Assembly: GCA_038238915.1 (NCBI GenBank) | Contig: JBBSFH010000016.1 | Span: 1-64,000, forward strand | DNA: 64,000 nt | From: JAVVHE01 sp038238915 | GTDB lineage: Bacteria; Pseudomonadota; Alphaproteobacteria; Sphingomonadales; Sphingomonadaceae | Reading direction: 5' to 3' | Part shown: positions 16,532 through 25,800 of the stretch, piece after piece | How positions within the stretch are numbered: position 1 is the stretch's first letter | Layout: every line of letters starts with the position of its first letter | The notes under the pieces: generated by a model | Database searches by the model: none | Told to the model about the DNA's origin: nothing | Seen by the model: the letters and a program-made list of their open reading frames with translations, nothing else | Translations under genes and position numbers: made by a program

Positions 16532-17278
16532 ATGACCCAATTTGCAAATCAGCAGCCGCGCGCCATGGCTGCGGGAGATGTCGGCGGCTGGCTGCGGAGC
16601 GTCTTCGCCGATGCGGCGGCGGCACCGCTTCCCGATCTTTTTCGGACACTCCTCGATCGGCTGTCCGCCGAGTCCGATCCGTTCGCGCCAAAGCCCCCGC
16701 AGGCACTGAGCGACAAGGATTTCAAGGCGGAGATTTCGGCAGTGATTCCGCATCTGCGCGCGTTTGGCCGCTCGCTCTCGGGGAGCCGCGATCTCGCGGA
16801 CGATCTGGTGCAGGAAACGCTGATGAAGGCGTGGGCGGCGCGCGATCGCTTCCAGGCGGGCACCAACATGCGCGCGTGGACCTTCATCATCCTGCGCAAC
16901 CTGTTCCTGAGCCAGATGCGCCGCGCGCGCTTCAAGGGCGAGTGGGACGATTTCACCGCAGACAGGCTTCTCGCCGCACCAGCGGGTCAGGACCGTCAGA
17001 TGGAACTGGGCGATCTCCAGCGCGGGCTGCTCGAACTGCCGCAGGCGCAGCGCGAGGCGCTGATTTTGGTGGGGGCGGGCGGTTTCGCCTATGAGGAAGC
17101 TGCGGCGATCTGCAAATGCGCGGTCGGCACGATCAAAAGTCGCGTGGCGCGCGGGCGCGCCGCGCTCGAGATCATCTTGACGCAGGGGCTGCTGCCTACG
17201 CGGCTCAAGAGCGTGCCGGGTCAGCAGAGCCCATTGGCCGAAATTATGCATCAAGTGGACGTACTGTCGCGGGCGTAG
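16532..17278 (+). CDS. ecfG: EcfG-family sigma factor with N-terminal NepR-like segment
   Basis: 248 residues, about 65 longer than usual EcfG. The sigma2 region spans about 68-135 (VIPHLRAFGRSLSG, DLADDLVQETLMKAW, MRAWTFIILRN) and sigma4 about 160-215 (LPQAQREALILV, CAVGTIKSRVARGR). Residues 16-46 (DVGGWLRSVFADAAAAPLPD then LFRTLLDRLSA) match the NepR core and can be aligned with the separate NepR at 15129. There is no stop or good start between the two parts. AAGGGAG before the ATG at 16532 supports the long form. The protein may therefore carry a tethered anti-sigma module. Confidence 0.85.
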   Translation: MTQFANQQPRAMAAGDVGGWLRSVFADAAAAPLPDLFRTLLDRLSAESDPFAPKPPQALSDKDFKAEISAVIPHLRAFGRSLSGSRDLADDLVQETLMKAWAARDRFQAGTNMRAWTFIILRNLFLSQMRRARFKGEWDDFTADRLLAAPAGQDRQMELGDLQRGLLELPQAQREALILVGAGGFAYEEAAAICKCAVGTIKSRVARGRAALEIILTQGLLPTRLKSVPGQQSPLAEIMHQVDVLSRA

Positions 17279-17302
17279 GCGGACAGTAGTCGCTTCAGTT
17301 CG

Positions 17303-17331
17303 GGCGGGTGCAAACTTTCGCACCCCCCGCC
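17303..17331. terminator. Hairpin between convergent ecfG and CocE-type gene
   Basis: GGGTGC and GCACCC form a 6-bp stem around an 8-base loop, with outer GGC/GCC pairs and a bulge. It lies in the 70-base space between converging stop codons and could serve both strands, though no T-run is present. Confidence 0.4.
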
Positions 17332-17348
17332 AACAGAGCTCGCGACGA

Positions 17349-19253
17349 TTAGTCCATAGGTGCAACCGGCAGTTCGATCAGGCTAGGCTGAGCACCGCCG
17401 GTCGAAATGGTCTCGGTCGCGACCTTGTAATCGCCCGGCTTGGCAAAGAAGATATTGTCCACCCAACCCTGGGGATTGCGATCGTAGAGCGGGAACCAGC
17501 TCGATTGCACCTGCACCATGATGCGGTGGCCGGGCAGGAAGACATGGCTCGCGTTGGGCAGCGCGAAGCGGATGCGGGTTGGCTGGCCCGGGACCATCTT
17601 CTTCGTCACCGAAGGATCGTCGCGGAAGCGCGCGCGGATGATGTCCGCCGAGATCATGAGCTGGTATCCGCCGAGCTCGACCTGCTGCGGATATTCTTCG
17701 GGATACACGTCGATCAGCTTCACGACGTAGTCCGCATCCTCCGCAGTGTTGGCGATCTGCAGGTCCGCTACTGGCGTGCCCGCAATGTGGACGGGCGCGG
17801 TCAAGACCGGTCCAGTGAACACTGCCACGTCGGGGCGCGAGGCGACATTGCGCTGATCGGTGGTGAGCCACGATGCCCATTCGGAGCCCGGCTGATACAC
17901 CGGCCGGATTGGGCGGGGGACATAGGGGATCGGCTTGGTGGGATCGGACACGTAGCTGACCGTGCCCGCGACTGGCGCGCCGAAGCCAAGGCTGCCGTCG
18001 CCCGAGAGGTACAGCGACTGCGGCTTGGCCGGGCAATTGCCTGCGCACGAAAGCGGCCAGCTTGGGTAATGGTGCCACGTGTCCGCGCCCGTTTCATAGG
18101 CGTAAACGGTGGGCGTGGGATCGACCGCTCCGTCGGTGCGCAAATGCGCGTCGAGGAAGGGCTGGAGCACGTCGCGGCGGAAGCTGCGCGCGGTGTCCTC
18201 GCGCCATTTGAACTTGCCCAGACTGGAGCCGTCGCGGTTAGACTGGCCGTGGCTCCATGGGCCAAACGCGATGTGGATGATGCCCGCCTTGTCGAGCGGG
18301 TGGAGAGCGGCGAAGACCTGCGGCGCACCGTAGTTGTCCTCCTGATCGAACAGCCCATCGACCAGAAGAGTGGGCACGGTGATCGGGCGACTGGCGAGGA
18401 TCTTGTCCATCGCCTGCTGCTGCCAGAAGCTGTCGTAGGCGGGATGGTTCTGCAGCTTGGTCCAGAAGCCGAGCTGGCTCAGGCCCATGCGCTTGCCCAT
18501 GTCGCCCGCGGAACCCGCGCTCAGGAAATCGCTGTATTGATCGAAGGTGGCGAACGGGTAGGTCTCGTCGTTGGCGCGCGTGGCTTCCTGATCGTAAACA
18601 TAATCGGTGCCGTAGATGCGCATCGCGCCATAATGCGCCCAGTCATCGCGCCAGCCATCGACCATCGGCGCGATCGGCACCGCAGCTTTAAGCGCGGGAT
18701 GCGGATTAACCAGCCCCGCGAGTACGGTGAAGCCATCGTAGCTGGTGCCGATCATGCCGACGCGGCCGTTGTTGTTGGGTACGTGCTTAACCAGCCAGTC
18801 GATCGTGTCGTACGTATCGGTTGAGTGATCGACCTTGGTCGAGTTGAGCGGGCCGACGAACGGCCGGTTCATCGTGTATTCGCCCTGCGACTTATACTTG
18901 CCGCGCACGTCCTGATAGACGCGAATATAGCCAGCAGCGATGAAAGTCTCATCGCTCGAAGGCGTGATCGCGGCGAGGTGGGGCGATTGCGTTTTGCCGA
19001 CCCGTTCATCCGCGCTGTAGGGAGTGCGCGTGAGCATCATCGGCGCGGGGGCCTTGAGGCCTTTTGGAAGGAGGATGACAGTATTGAGCTTCACCTTGTC
19101 GCGCATCGGGATCATCACATCCATGCGCGTATAATCGTAGAGCGCTTCGGGCTTCACGAACTTGGCCGGCCGATCGTTGAACGGATCGGGCGCGGCCTGC
19201 GCGATCGATGGCAGGGCGGCGGCGAAGAGCAGGAGGGCAAGGCGATGGCTCAT
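17349..19253 (-). CDS. Secreted CocE/NonD-family hydrolase (X-Pro dipeptidyl-peptidase / acylase like)
   Basis: 634 residues with a cleavable signal peptide (ALLLFAAALPSIAQA-APD). The alpha/beta-hydrolase nucleophile is Ser171 in GTSYDG. The oxyanion/N-terminal part (YTRMDVMIPMRDKVKLNTV, TRTPYSA, DVRGKYKSQG) and the C-terminal jelly-roll (residues about 440-620) follow the CocE / alpha-amino acid ester hydrolase / glutaryl acylase layout, and GLFDQEDNYG probably holds the catalytic Asp. Substrate (ester, amide or peptide) cannot be told. It is convergent with ecfG and stands alone. Confidence 0.85.
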   Translation of the reverse strand: MSHRLALLLFAAALPSIAQAAPDPFNDRPAKFVKPEALYDYTRMDVMIPMRDKVKLNTVILLPKGLKAPAPMMLTRTPYSADERVGKTQSPHLAAITPSSDETFIAAGYIRVYQDVRGKYKSQGEYTMNRPFVGPLNSTKVDHSTDTYDTIDWLVKHVPNNNGRVGMIGTSYDGFTVLAGLVNPHPALKAAVPIAPMVDGWRDDWAHYGAMRIYGTDYVYDQEATRANDETYPFATFDQYSDFLSAGSAGDMGKRMGLSQLGFWTKLQNHPAYDSFWQQQAMDKILASRPITVPTLLVDGLFDQEDNYGAPQVFAALHPLDKAGIIHIAFGPWSHGQSNRDGSSLGKFKWREDTARSFRRDVLQPFLDAHLRTDGAVDPTPTVYAYETGADTWHHYPSWPLSCAGNCPAKPQSLYLSGDGSLGFGAPVAGTVSYVSDPTKPIPYVPRPIRPVYQPGSEWASWLTTDQRNVASRPDVAVFTGPVLTAPVHIAGTPVADLQIANTAEDADYVVKLIDVYPEEYPQQVELGGYQLMISADIIRARFRDDPSVTKKMVPGQPTRIRFALPNASHVFLPGHRIMVQVQSSWFPLYDRNPQGWVDNIFFAKPGDYKVATETISTGGAQPSLIELPVAPMD

Positions 19254-19324
19254 GTGGACGGATTCCCGATGATTGCGGGTGTAAGCTTAGCCGATCACAC
19301 CGCGCTGCCTAGTGGCAGCCCGCG

Positions 19325-20080
19325 CTACAAATACCGCCCCGCCCACGCCGCGATCACGTCTGCGGCGTAGAAAGCGTCGCCCGGACCGGTCAGCAGATGG
19401 TCCGCGCCGGTCAGCGCGACGAAGCTTTTGGGGTGGCGCGCGGCCTGATATAGCTGCGCGGCGTTATCGATCCCCACCGTCCGATCGGTGGGCGCATGCA
19501 GGATCAGCAGCGCGCGGCCGAGCGCTGCGACATCGTGCGCCAGCCGCACCGCGCGCACATCCTCGACGAAGCTGCGACGAATGGTGAACGGGCGACCGCC
19601 AAGCTGGACCTCCGCCTCGCCCGTGCTCTCGATCATCTCGATATGGTCGCCGAACTGATGCAGCGCGTGATCGGCGTTGGCGGGCGCGTTGATCGTCGCC
19701 ACCGCTCGCGCCCAGCGGATGCGTGCCGCCGCCGCGATCACCGCCGCCCCGCCGAGGCTGTGCCCGATCAGGAGCAGCGGTGGCAGGTCGCGCGCCGCCA
19801 TCGCGTCTGCTGCCGCGACCAGATCGGCGATGTTGCTCGAAAAGCCGGTGTTGGCGAAATCGCCCTCGCTGGCGCCCAGCCCGGTGAAATCGAAGCGCAG
19901 TGTCGCGATGCCCGCATCGGTCAGCCGGCGTGCGATGCGCGCGGTGGCGAGATTGTCCTTCCCGCACGTGAAGCAGTGCGCAAACAGCGCGGCTGCGCGC
20001 GCGGGACCATCGGGGCGTTCGAGCCGGGCAGCGAGGCGGTGGCCATCGGCAGACGGAAAATCGAAGCGTTCGGAGATCAA
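19325..20080 (-). CDS. Alpha/beta hydrolase
   Basis: 251 residues. The nucleophile elbow is GHSLGG (Ser about 108), with ALFAHCFTCGKDN and RFDFTGLGASEGDF upstream and the late HAPTDRTVGIDNA (acid) and GADHLL (His) of the triad. The start is a TTG at 20080 that overlaps the glcB stop (TTGA); the longer frame to 20443 runs antiparallel inside glcB sequence in the wrong frame and is rejected. It is probably translated with glcB. Family relatives often come fused to OsmC domains; here only the hydrolase is present. Confidence 0.82.
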   Translation of the reverse strand: MISERFDFPSADGHRLAARLERPDGPARAAALFAHCFTCGKDNLATARIARRLTDAGIATLRFDFTGLGASEGDFANTGFSSNIADLVAAADAMAARDLPPLLLIGHSLGGAAVIAAAARIRWARAVATINAPANADHALHQFGDHIEMIESTGEAEVQLGGRPFTIRRSFVEDVRAVRLAHDVAALGRALLILHAPTDRTVGIDNAAQLYQAARHPKSFVALTGADHLLTGPGDAFYAADVIAAWAGRYL

Positions 20081-22227
20081 CGGCGGTCCTTCAGCGCGCG
20101 GCGGGCGGCGTGCAGCAGGGGTTCGGTGTAGCCCGATGGCTGGGTTACACCTTCGAAAATCAGCGCGCGTGCGGCCGCCATTGCGGGGCTTTCGGGGGTC
20201 AGCGGCCAGTAGAGCGGATCGCCCGCGTTCTGGCGATCGACAATCGCGGCGGTCCTGGCGAGCGCGGCGTCGATCTCTGCGGGTGTGATCACCCCGTGCA
20301 GCAGCCAGTTGGCGATGTGCTGGCTCGAAATGCGCAGCGTCGCGCGATCCTCCATCAGCCCCACATCGTGGATGTCGGGCACCTTCGAGCAGCCCACACC
20401 CTGATCGATCCAGCGCACGACGTAGCCCAATATGCCCTGGCAATTATTCTCCAGCTCCTGCGCCACCTCGACGGCGGTCCAGTTGTGGCCGATCGCGAGC
20501 GGCGCGGTCAGCAAATCGGCGAGCTTCGCGCGCGCGCCCCCAGCCGCAATCCCCGCCTGCACCGCAGCCACATCGACCGCGTGATAATGCATCGCATGCA
20601 GCGTCGCGGCTGTGGGCGAGGGCACCCACGCCGCGTTCGCGCCCGCCTTGGGCTGGCCGATCTTGGTGGCGAGCATATCCGCCATCCGGTCGGGCGCAGC
20701 CCACATCCCCTTGCCGATCTGCGCACGCCCCGCGAACCCGGCGGCGAGGCCTACATCGACGTTGTTATCCTCGTAGGCCTTGAACCACGGCGCCTGGCGC
20801 ATCGCTTCCTTGCGGATCATCGGCCCGCCGCACATCGCGGTGTGCATCTCGTCCCCGGTGCGGTCGAGGAAGCCGGTGTTGATGAACACGATGCGGTGGC
20901 GCAGTTCGTGGACGCACGCCGCCAGATTGAGCGAGGTGCGCCGCTCCTCGTCCATCAGGCCGATCTTGATCGTGTGGCGCGCGATGCCGAGCAGGTCTTC
21001 CACCGCATCGAACAGATCGTTGGCAAACGCCGCCTCGCGCGGCCCGTGCATCTTGGGCTTGACGATGTAGACCGAGCCCGTGCGGCTGTTGAGGCGCGCC
21101 TTCAGATCGTAAAGCGCGATCAGGCTGGTGATCACGCAATCGACCTGCCCCTCAAACGCGTCCGCCCCGTCTATGCGCACGGCGGGCGTGGTCATCAGAT
21201 GGCCGACATTGCGCACGAACATCAGGCTGCGGCCCGGCAGCGTGAGCGGTGTGCCATCGGGTGCGGTGTACGCGCGATCCTCGGCCAGCCGACGCGTCAG
21301 CGTGCGCCCGCCCTTCTCGAACGTGTCGGCCAGATCGCCGCGCATCAGCCCGAGCCAGTTCCTGTAAACCAGCGCCTTATCCTCGCCATCGACCGCCGCG
21401 ACCGAATCCTCCAGATCCATGATCGTGGTCAGCGCCGCTTCAAGCGTCACATCGGCAAGCCCCGCCGGATCGGTCGCGCCGATGGCATGCGTGCGGTCGA
21501 GCACGAGTTCGAGGTGCAGGCCGTGGTGGCGCAGCAGGATCGCGCTCGGTGCCGCAGGATCGCCGCGATAGCCGACGAACTGCGCGCTGGCCCCAAGCGC
21601 GGAAATCCCCGCGCGCGTGCCCTCGCCGGTGGTGGCGATCAGCCGACCGCCCCGCACCTGATAACCGGTCGCCTCGTCATGGCGCATCACCGCGAGCGGC
21701 GCGGCCTCATCGAGGAACGCCTTCGCACGCGCGACCACTTCGACACCGCGTTGGGGGCGGTACGGCCCCGACGGCGGCGGCGAGCCGAGCACATCGGTGC
21801 CGTAGAGCGCATCGTATAGCGATCCCCAGCGCGCGTTCGCCGCGTTCAGCGCATAGCGCGCGTTCGACAGCGGGACGACGAGCTGGGGACCGGCGGTGGT
21901 GGCGATCTCGGGATCGACGTTGGTGGTGTCGATGGTGAAGAGGGCGGGTGCGGGGTCGAGATAGCCTATCTCGCGCAGGAACGCTTCGTGCGCTTGGGGC
22001 GCGGGGAGGACGCCGTTCTGCGCGGTCCACCATGTATCGATCTCGGTCTGCAGGCGCGCGCGTTCGGCGAGGAGTTCGGTGTTGCGCGGCGTGAAGCGGC
22101 GTAGAAGGTCGGCGAAGCCTGCGAGGAAGGGTGCGGGATCGAGGTTCAGCCCGGGGAGGATTTCGTCCACGAGGAGCGCGTGGACCGGCGGGGAAAGTTC
22201 GAGACCGGCGGGGGTGGAATGGGTCAT
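20077..22227 (-). CDS. glcB: Malate synthase G
   Basis: 716 residues, the usual size of isoform G. It condenses glyoxylate with acetyl-CoA in the glyoxylate shunt. Recognisable blocks are RAKFLDEAAPL, TIMDLEDSVAAVDGEDK, YRNWLGLMRG, YIVKPKMHGPREAAFA, GLMDEERRTSLNLAACV and FINTGFLDRTGDEMHT. The ATG at 22227 begins MTHSTPAGLELSP; no clear ribosome site is visible before it. It is coupled to the downstream hydrolase by overlap. No isocitrate lyase is in the window. Confidence 0.95.
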   Translation of the reverse strand: MTHSTPAGLELSPPVHALLVDEILPGLNLDPAPFLAGFADLLRRFTPRNTELLAERARLQTEIDTWWTAQNGVLPAPQAHEAFLREIGYLDPAPALFTIDTTNVDPEIATTAGPQLVVPLSNARYALNAANARWGSLYDALYGTDVLGSPPPSGPYRPQRGVEVVARAKAFLDEAAPLAVMRHDEATGYQVRGGRLIATTGEGTRAGISALGASAQFVGYRGDPAAPSAILLRHHGLHLELVLDRTHAIGATDPAGLADVTLEAALTTIMDLEDSVAAVDGEDKALVYRNWLGLMRGDLADTFEKGGRTLTRRLAEDRAYTAPDGTPLTLPGRSLMFVRNVGHLMTTPAVRIDGADAFEGQVDCVITSLIALYDLKARLNSRTGSVYIVKPKMHGPREAAFANDLFDAVEDLLGIARHTIKIGLMDEERRTSLNLAACVHELRHRIVFINTGFLDRTGDEMHTAMCGGPMIRKEAMRQAPWFKAYEDNNVDVGLAAGFAGRAQIGKGMWAAPDRMADMLATKIGQPKAGANAAWVPSPTAATLHAMHYHAVDVAAVQAGIAAGGARAKLADLLTAPLAIGHNWTAVEVAQELENNCQGILGYVVRWIDQGVGCSKVPDIHDVGLMEDRATLRISSQHIANWLLHGVITPAEIDAALARTAAIVDRQNAGDPLYWPLTPESPAMAAARALIFEGVTQPSGYTEPLLHAARRALKDRR

Positions 22228-22355
22228 GCGCGGGGGTTTAGCGGGGTGGGGCGCGGGTGTCTGCCCTTCGTGGGAGGGGGCGGTTAGAGACCTATTGACC
22301 ATCATCAGGCCCGCTGTCGGCCAATCTCGCTAAGTCAGATGACCCATTACACGGC

Positions 22356-22832
22356 TTAATGGTGCGGCGTCGTATCAGTCCGGCCCCAAACGGAGGTTTG
22401 TATCTTCCATTCGTCGTTTTCGCGAACCAGCGTGAATACCCACGCGCCCTTCTCGGTGACGGGCTTGCCGAAATAAAGTTCGGTCCATGTCACGGGCATC
22501 GAAAAGTACGCATGATCTCCTGTTTGTGAGAATTCTTGCGCGGTGCCCCAATGATGTTTGAGTTCGGTAATGCCGTTGAGATGCGCCTTGGCCCCCTTTA
22601 CCCAAGCGGAAATAGCTGAAGGCCCGGTGAAGACGTAAGGCGGGAAGTTATCGACGATGGTAACATTTCTGGCAGAAAAGGCGTTTCTGAGGCCCGATTC
22701 ATCCTGAGTGTCGACAAACAGGGCTGCTGCATCGGGGTTCTTCATCATTGCCGCGTTGGGCTGTCGCCCCTGAGCGACGACAGGAGCGGAAGATACGATC
22801 AGTGCTGAGGCAAGAACCATCGAGTTGCGCAT
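22356..22832 (-). CDS. Exported SnoaL / DUF4440-like small protein
   Basis: 158 residues. A signal peptide (MVLASALIVSSAPVVAQG) precedes an NTF2-like alpha+beta fold: repeated short strands, HHWGTAQEFSQTGDHAYFSMPV and the final strand WVFTLVRENDEWKIQTSVWG, characteristic of SnoaL-like / DUF4440 proteins. The ATG at 22832 is 2 bases after the glutamate dehydrogenase stop and has GGGGGGTAGG overlapping that stop, so translation is coupled to the large upstream gene. Biochemical role unknown. Confidence 0.75.
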   Translation of the reverse strand: MRNSMVLASALIVSSAPVVAQGRQPNAAMMKNPDAAALFVDTQDESGLRNAFSARNVTIVDNFPPYVFTGPSAISAWVKGAKAHLNGITELKHHWGTAQEFSQTGDHAYFSMPVTWTELYFGKPVTEKGAWVFTLVRENDEWKIQTSVWGRTDTTPHH

Positions 22833-22834
22833 GC

Positions 22835-25800
22835 CTACCCCCCTAAAGCCGCCCGCGCCTGCGCCGCGATATGCGCCAGCATCGGCGCAGTTGTCGCCGC
22901 CCCGTGCCGCGCGCGCGCGATCGTGCCCGTCACGCGCGCCACGCTTGCCGGATTGGCCGCCGCCCACGCGTCCGCAGCCGCGGCCGGATCGGTCCCCGGC
23001 GGGGCGATGCGGCGGATGAGGGCGAAGCGCAGCTGCTCGAAATCGCGCTCGGCGCTTGCCACCACCAGCCGCTCCCACGGATCGGCGGGGTTCAGCGCCG
23101 CCGCGCGGCCCTTCGCCCAATCGAGCCCCAATGTCTGCCCGATCGCGGTGTAGGCGCGCGCCACCTGCACCTCGGACGCGTCGATCGTGGCCGCGAGTTC
23201 GGCGACCGCGACCGCGCCATCAAGCTCGGTCAGCCGCACGATGCGGTGCACGATATCCGCGTCCGCGCCGAGCTTGCTCAGGCAGTCGGTCAGCCGCGCG
23301 ATCGCCGCGCGTGGCTCGGCGCGCAGGATGTTGGCAAGATCGGCCTCGATCCGCGCCACGCCGGGCGCCGCAAGCGCGATCACGCGGCTGGGCGCGAGTT
23401 CGCTGTGGTAGGCCCCCAGGATATCCGCCATCTGCAGGCGCAACCCATCGGTCGCCTCGCCGTACAGCCGGAGCTGAAGCTGCGCGGGCGGCAGCGCATC
23501 AAGCGCGGCCCACAGTGCCTCCAGATCGAACAACTGGCGCGCGGCAAGGAACGCGGCGGCGACGCAGGCGAGGCCCACCCCATGCTCCTCGGCAAGCTGG
23601 AACGGCAGCGCGATTCCCGCACGATTGACGAGCGCGTTGGCGAGCGCGGTGCCGATGATCTCGCGGCGCAGGCGGTGCGAGCGGATCGAGTCGGGAAAAC
23701 GCTCCGCCAGCGCGCGCGGGAAGGCGGCGAGCAGATCGGCGTCGAGCAGCGGATCGTCGACCACGCTGCTCGCCACCAGCGCCTCGTAAATCGCCATCTT
23801 GGCGTGCGCGAGCAGCACGGCCAATTCGGGGCGCACCATCCCCTGCCCCGCCTGCGCACGCTGCGCGAGCAGATCGTCGGTGGGCAGGCCCTCCACCCGC
23901 CGGTCGAGCCGCTTGGCGTCTTCCAGCGTCTGGATCACGCGCTCATAGGCCGGCACTGCCTCGGCCCCCTCGCGCTCGGCGACCGAGAGTGCGAGCGTCT
24001 GTCTGCGGTTGTCGTCGAGAACATGCGCCGCGACCTCGCCGGTCATCGAGGCGAGCAAGGTGATGCGATCGGCTTCGGCCAAAACCCCGGCGCGCGCGGG
24101 GGTCTGCAGCGCGATCTTGATGTTGACCTCATGGTCGCTCGTATCGACGCCGGCTGAGTTATCGATGAAATCGGTATTGATCCGCCCGCCCTCGCGCGCG
24201 AACGCGATGCGCCCGGCCTGCGTTATGGCGAGGTTCGCCCCTTCGCCGATCACCTTCACGCGCAGGGTTTCCGCATCCACCCGGTTGGCGTCGTTCGCAC
24301 GGTCGCCAACGTCTTCGGACGATTCGTCGGCTGACTTTACATAGGTGCCGATGCCGCCGAACCACAGCAGATCGGCGGGTGCGTTCAGGATCGCCCGCAT
24401 GAGGTCGCTTGGTGCGAGGGCATCGTCCTCGATACCGAGCGCGGCGCGAACCTGCGGCGAAAGCGGGATCGATTTCTGGGTGCGCGGGAATATGCCGCCA
24501 CCGGGGCTGAGAAGCGCGGGATCGTAATCGTCCCACGAGGAGCGCGGCAGCGCGAACATGCGCGCACGTTCAGCGTGGGAGACCAGGGGATCAGGATCGG
24601 GATCGAGGAAGATGTGGCGGTGATCGAAGGCGGCGACCAGCTTGAGCGCGCCCGATAACAGCATCCCGTTGCCGAACACGTCGCCCGACATATCGCCCAC
24701 GCCAACCACGCGCGTCGTCTGCGTCTGCACATCGTGGCCCATCTCGGCGAAATGGCGCTCTACCGAAATCCAGGCGCCGCGCGCGGTGATGCCCATCACC
24801 TTGTGATCGTAGCCGACCGATCCGCCGCTAGCGAATGCGTCCCCCAGCCAGAAATCGCGTTCGATCGCCAGGCCGTTGGCGATGTCCGAGAATGTCGCGG
24901 TGCCCTTGTCCGCCGCGACCACCAGATAGGGATCGTCCCCATCATGGCGCACCACGTCGGCGGGTGGCACGACCGCGCCATCGACGAGGTTATCCGTGAT
25001 CGACAGCAGCGCGCGGATATAGATGCGGTAGCATTCGGTGCCCTCCGCCAGCCACGCGGCGCGATCGCTCGCGGGCGGCAAGATCTTGGGATAGAAGCCA
25101 CCCTTCGATCCGGTCGGCACGATCACCGCGTTCTTGACGATCTGCGCCTTCAGCAACCCCAGCACTTCGGTGCGGAAATCGTCGCGCCGGTCGCTCCAGC
25201 GCAGGCCGCCTCGCGCCACCGGCCCGGCACGCAGGTGGATGCCCTCGACGCGCGGCGAATAGACGAAGATTTCGCGGTAAGGTACCGGCGCAGGCAGGCC
25301 CGGAATGCCCTTGCTGTCGAACTTGAACGCAAGCGCTTCACGGCCCGACGGCGCATACGCATTGGTGCGCAGCATCGCGGTGATCGCGGAGAGGTAGAAG
25401 CGCAGCACCCGGTCGTCGTCGATCGACTCGACTTCGGCGAGTGCGGCCACCACTGCCTCACGCGCGGCGGCCTCAGTGGCGGTGTGCCCCGCCTCTGCGG
25501 GATCGAAGCGCGTGCGGAACAGCGTGAGCAGATCGCGCGTGGTCGCCGCGTTGCGCAGGAGCGCGCCGACAACCGTCGCCATCGTCAGGCTGGTGCCCGC
25601 CTGTCGCATATACCGGTAAATCGCGCGGAAACCGTCGACCGCACCCGCATCGAGCCCGGCGGTGACCACCAGCGCGTTGAACAGATCATTCTCATGCGCC
25701 CCGTTCAGCACCGCCTTCAACGCGGGGCCGATGCGCGCTTCGAGATCGTCGGTATCCAGATCCGCTCCCTGCGGCAGTTCGATCAGGAAATCGTGGATCC

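Noticed and set aside
19325..20443. 372-codon frame as an alpha/beta hydrolase with a long N-terminus
   Set aside because: The extra 121 codons overlap glcB in another frame; a TTG overlapping the glcB stop gives the normal length.
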